From Nyssa sinensis (lineage: Eukaryota > Streptophyta > Magnoliopsida > Cornales > Nyssaceae): 64,000 bases of DNA. Under the pieces are notes generated by a model. The model worked only from the letters and a program-made list of their open reading frames with translations, did not search any database and was not told where the DNA came from. The DNA lies in the NCBI GenBank assembly GCA_008638375.1, contig CM018036.1, forward strand, positions 17,113,300 to 17,177,299, read 5' to 3'. Positions within the stretch are counted from its first letter, which is position 1; every line of letters starts with the position of its first letter. Positions 59,467 to 64,000 of this stretch are shown here, in pieces. A program made the position numbers and the translations under genes.

Positions 59467-60766
59467 TGTAGACACCCCATTTTATGAACCTTGACTGTAA
59501 GAGGTTAGATTTGTAGTTTCCAATAGCGTATCTATGAGGCTCACATGTTCTAAAGGAATTTCAATCATTTCGGTAGAATAATGCTAGAAATTCTTTGATT
59601 AAGGGTAGTTTTGTCATCTTTGAGAAGTTACCATAATGTTTCTTACCTAGGGGTATTTTTGTAAGGACTCAAAAAATCATCAAAAAATAATTTGGTAAAT
59701 TGCCAGCATAGACTAAGGACAGACTGTCGATAAATCAAAGATGAGTCAGATAAATTCTAAAATAAGTCTATAAGTCATCAATATGACACAGTGAGGTTAA
59801 AACTAAATTTTGTTGTGATTTATTTGGAACTGGTGTGAGTCTCGGGACTACACAATCATCTACCGAATGTAGATAAATATGAAAATCCAAACGAGATAAT
59901 TTGGAGAAACAGGCTGCATATTTGGAATTAGAGCATCAAAATTAGCTAGTGTACCGAGTTTGGTGTGATTTTGAGACAGTTTTAATTCAGGCTAGTGTGC
60001 GAGCATAGTTAGCCAACTGGCCACGTGGCACTTTGGGAATTGTACAAGGCTTCTATGAGAAGCTATCAAGATATTTTAGAGAGTGACATGTGTTAATAAG
60101 AGGGTGGTGAAAGGAGAATTGCTAGTTTGTATGAGGGTGCATGGTAAGCAGACATGGATGGAGTGATGGGACATATCACTCCCATCACCTTTTTCTCTTT
60201 CCTCTTTTCCGTCACCTTTTTTATATTTCTTCTCTTCCTCCTTCTCACTGCCAAACTCTCTCTCTCTCTCTCTTTCTCTCTCCCCCTTCACCCGAATATA
60301 TGTAGAGGTGTGTGTGTGTGAGTGTGTGTTTAAAAGAGACTGTGAGTGTGTCAATGTGTTGTGTGTGAGGTGGAAACCCAAGAGAAAAGAGAGAGAGAGA
60401 GAGAGAGAGAGATAAATAGGGAGTGTGTGTGACACACAGTGTGAATCAGTATGTGTTTATGGGTGTATGGGTGTGTGGGTGTGTGTTTGACGCAGCGTGG
60501 AAACCAAGCCAGAAAAGAAGGAAAGAATAAAGAAGAAAAGAAAATAAGAAGAAGGAAAGAGGAACAGAGGAGCTGGACGGGGTTGGAACAGTGGTGTGAC
60601 AACCATAGGAGCTTCGGAGAAGCTTACTCTCTCCTCAAAAATTCTCTCTCTAGAACAACAGACAGAGGTAGGGATTTTGAACCTTACTTTTGGCTCTATA
60701 GGCACTGAACCATCTAGTTTGGGGCATGAGCGTGTGCGTGGTTGTGTGTTTCTGTAAATCTGCGAG

Positions 60767-60799
<33 letters not shown>

Positions 60800-60857
60800 A
60801 TTTGAATTTCAGGTTTGGAAAAAAAAAGGGGTTTTGGAGATTTGGTGGTTAGGGAAG

Positions 60858-62346
60858 TGGAAGCGTATTGTTAACACTCCAAAAATATTTAACCTTACTT
60901 CTTAACACAATAAAATAAAACAAAAACACAGTAGCTAAATGAGTAAGGGTCGAACCCACAGAGAGTGTTCACAATTTATTTTTTTATTTATTCTGGCCAA
61001 TTCTAACTGAAATTCAATTAATAACAAAACAATAAATGGGGGGGGGGGGGTTGGAAATCTGATCAAACTGATTATGATTGAAAACTAAACTAATAATAGA
61101 AATTAATGAATTAAAACTTCAGTTCTTCGATTCAATCTTACCATCGCAATTAATAGAACAATCAATCAACTATAACATTATTCTACCCTTCAATGAATCT
61201 AATAATCTTAGGTAACAACAAACTCTGCTACCCGAAATTTTCCTTAATTCCTCACTAATGAAACAAGCTCTTCATTAGATTCTAACCATTAGGACAATTT
61301 AGAACAAGCTTTCTAAATTTAATATAATGGCAGCATTAATATCAAGGAAATTAGATTATTCTAAGCAACAATCACACAAGCTCGGACTGTTTAACTTAGA
61401 TCATGATAATCATAGCAATAAACAAAAGCTTGTCCACAATCATCTATCACTATTTGCCACAATTGATTAGGAACAATATCAATTACGTAATATACTTCCT
61501 GAATCTAGCAATTGGTAATAATCTGATTAATTCAATAGGCCCTAATTAAATCAATCAAACCAAATATCAATAAAACAATTGAAACAGATTATCATGAATA
61601 GATTCCATAAGAAAAAGGGAGAAATAATGTTACTGATTTGATTCAACCATCAAATTGCAATGAGGGTTCAAAATCCCTTTGAACTGAGTTGAAAAATCTA
61701 GCCTAACATCTTTGAATAAGAAAATCCTAATAATTTATTTCTGTCTCTCAAACTCTCCTCCGTTTTGAGCCGCACATACTGCTCTCTTTTTGCACTGCAC
61801 GTACTGCTCTCTTTTTGCACCGCACAACTCCTTCTGTTTTTTTTTTTTTTTTTTCACGCCTTTTGAATACCCAATGCCTCACAAGCCTCCTGGGCTTTTC
61901 ATAGCCCTACCCGACCTTTTTTGCTTTGAATTTTCTTCCTTTTTTTTTTATTCTCTTGTGTAGCCTCTTTTTGTTCAGCCCTCACGTACCTTTCCAGCTG
62001 CACCCAGCCGCTGCCTTTCTTTCGTCTTCTATTCTCTTGCCCGAACCCACCTTGATTGGCTTTTCTCTTTCTTTTTCTTGACTTTCCTGCGCAACCCACT
62101 TTCTTTTTTCTCACGTCCCTAGTTCCAACGCCTTAGCCGCATAACCCATTTTTGTCCCTCAATTGAAGCTCCATAGATCAAAACTGTCTAAAAGCTAAAA
62201 ATTGTACAATATACTCCATATCTATTCTTTTACCTTCAATACTTCCCTAACTCAATAAATATATTAATTCAGCTCACTTAAATAGAAAATATGTCATAAA
62301 ACTAAATATAAAGGAATTAAAAATATTAAATATTATGCTCTTATCA
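60858..62346 (-). repeat. 3' LTR of Athila copy 3
   Basis: 1,489 bp. A tandem duplication of about 34 bp near 61,780-61,825 ('gtactgctctctttttgcac' twice) and a long poly-T run near 61,840 make it longer than the other copies. Confidence 0.9.
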
Positions 62347-63502
62347 AATTCTTCCACACTTAGTTTTTTACACGTACTTGTGTAAACAAAAATTGAGAAC
62401 AAAACAAAAAGCTCACTTGCCTTTCAACCAAACTTTCAAAGGTCTTAAGTTCAATAGCTCACCCATGAAAATTAATGTAAAGACTAGCAGGAATTTGGTT
62501 AATACTTCATCAATCAATTCGCAACAACAACCTTGTCATTTTCCACAAAACATTTTCAAAATTCAAGTGTATGCATACAAGTACCTTCGCTATGATCAAC
62601 ATGAAAACACAACTAAGTCCACATGGAAGAACAACTATGCACACCATTTCAAGACTCGAAACATAGTTCTTCCACTATTACTTTTCACACAATTACTTTT
62701 TTTTTTTCTTTTATTTAGGTGAGTGCATTTTATGCTTCATCTCACTTTATGCATGTGTTTATGAGTGAGTGCGTTTTACGCTCCATCTCAACCCACCAGT
62801 GAGCGCGTTTTACACTCCATCTCACTTTATGCATGTATTTATAAGTGAGTGCGTTTTATGCTCTATCTCAACCCATCACATGATTTACTTACTTTTTTTT
62901 TTTTCATTTCTCTAACATAGCTCCATAATTAGAAAACAAAATGAGTAGTTAAGCAAGTTCTAAGTCTTGAAACCAATGCACATAGTTAGACACCCATACA
63001 ACTTAGCTAATAAAACATGTATCTCATATTCAAGCACTCATGCTCATAAAAATAAAAACAAATCAGTTTTCAACAGTTCAAGTGTGGATTGTGACTTGGT
63101 CATCATTATTCATCAATTAATTAAACATCAACCAAAACTTACAAGTCAGCATTAATTCTCACACATTTATTGGCGACCTTCAAGAGCTTAGCCAAATAAA
63201 ATCCAAACAAAACCATCCAATTCCGCACACAAAAATTTATTTTTTTATTTTTTATTTATTTATATATATTTTTTAATAAAACGAGAAATAAAAATAAAAA
63301 TTCAGCAACACAAACAAAGTAAACAAAGTTTTAAATCCTCTCCCCCACACTTAAACCTTAGATTGTCCCCAATGTAAGATAATTATACAAAGAAGAAATG
63401 ACAAAAATAAAAATTAAAAGGAAAGAAATGACAAATATGGTATCTTGGGTTGCCTCCCAAGCAGCGCATTTGTTTCACATCGTTTGCCAGACAACTTGCT
63501 CC
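62347..63502 (-). other. Athila 3' non-coding region, copy 3
   Basis: Same layout as the other copies; both hairpins have one stem mismatch, and the 80-bp tandem repeats are at about 62,720-62,878. No env frame. Confidence 0.6.
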
Positions 63503-64000
63503 TCAACCTGAGCAAACCAGATCCTCCAAATCCACTCCCTCAACATTCTCTACTTGAAAACCTTCATAAAAAGGTTTAAGTCTATGACCATTTACCTTAA
63601 AAACTTTTCTCATTCTTGGGCTTTGAATTTTCACTACACCATGATGAAAAACATTAGTAATAGCAAAAGGACCAACCCAACGGGAATGCAACTTACCTAG
63701 GAAAAACTTAAGCCTTGAGTGGTAAAGTAGAACTTTTTGTCTAACAGCAAAGTTCTTCTTAGAAATCTTCTTGTCATGAAAGGCCTTTGTCTTTTCCTTG
63801 TATATTTTAGAGCTCTCATATGCTTCATTTCTCAATTCCTCTAACTCTTGTAACTGCAACTTCCTATGTTCTCCAGCCTTATCCATATCCATGTTGCATT
63901 GTTTGATTGCCCAAAAAGCCTTGTGCTCTAATTCCACAGGAAGATGACATGGTTTGCCAAATACTAACCTATAAGGTGACATGCCAATAGGAGTCTTATA
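63503..64000 (-). pseudogene. Athila integrase C-terminal part, copy 3 (cut by window)
   Basis: An open frame of at least 165 codons that runs off the window: [20 protein letters not shown], then [32 protein letters not shown], and the C-terminal [18 protein letters not shown]. The visible part has no stop, but the catalytic triad lies outside the window. Given the state of copies 1 and 2 it is probably part of a broken pol. Confidence 0.82.

Larger units (their letters stand above)
53592..64000. repeat. Tandem segmental unit 3 (incomplete at window end)
   Basis: Starts with the same sequence as base 1 of the window and is collinear with units 1 and 2 through the LTP gene, spacer, LTR ends and Athila 3' half. 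It contains a unit-specific 553-bp replacement at 58438-58990. The window ends inside the Athila integrase. Confidence 0.88.
59467..64000 (+). mobile_element. Ogre/Tat-type LTR left end with nested Tekay-like LTR, unit 3
   Basis: TGTAGACACCCC at 59467 is followed at 59483 by the Tekay-like LTR (its TG now TA), which runs to 60857 where Athila copy 3 starts. Right ends lie outside the window. Confidence 0.48.
60858..64000 (-). mobile_element. Athila-lineage retrotransposon, copy 3 (partial, window edge)
   Basis: 3' LTR at 60858-62346 and integrase C-terminal part up to the window end. Left flank GGAAG is the same as in unit 2. The rest of the element lies beyond 64,000. Confidence 0.9.

Overview
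This is nuclear DNA of a flowering plant, probably a eudicot with a large, transposon-rich genome. The evidence is an intron-containing type I non-specific lipid transfer protein (nsLTP) gene family, Athila-lineage Ty3/gypsy elements (known only from plants), chromovirus- and Ogre/Tat-type LTRs, and very AT-rich spacers. I cannot name the species.

The window is a tandem segmental array. Three units of about 25 kb follow one another in the same orientation: unit 1 (1 to about 28,722), unit 2 (about 28,723 to 53,591) and unit 3 (53,592 to the window end, incomplete). Each unit carries, in order: an AT-rich start; one nsLTP gene on the minus strand (5,596-6,140; 30,115-30,655; 55,734-56,267); about 3 kb with degraded transposon traces; and a nest of LTR sequences. 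The nest is an Ogre/Tat-type LTR interrupted by a long Tekay-like LTR, which is interrupted by a minus-strand Athila element of about 9.8 kb. In unit 1 the Athila element is itself interrupted by a 1.34 kb solo LTR. Units 1 and 2 end with a decayed chromovirus integrase and about 2 kb of unrecognised sequence. At the unit 2/3 boundary lies a fourth LTP copy on the plus strand, with a 1-base frameshift and a lost splice donor. The unit 1/2 boundary lacks this segment because of a deletion of about 2.4 kb.

The only likely functional genes are the three minus-strand nsLTPs. Each has a signal peptide, the eight-cysteine scaffold with type I spacing, a short intron just before the stop codon, and TATA and CCAAT boxes. 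The retroelement reading frames are all broken by frameshifts and stops. Events can be ordered: the three nested LTR insertions shared by the units came first, then tandem amplification, then unit-specific changes (two solo LTRs in unit 1, a G21 tract in the LTP2 leader, a 553-bp replacement in unit 3, and the boundary deletion between units 1 and 2). I see no tRNA, rRNA, CRISPR or prokaryotic feature, and no convincing new enzymatic system. The novelty lies in locus architecture.
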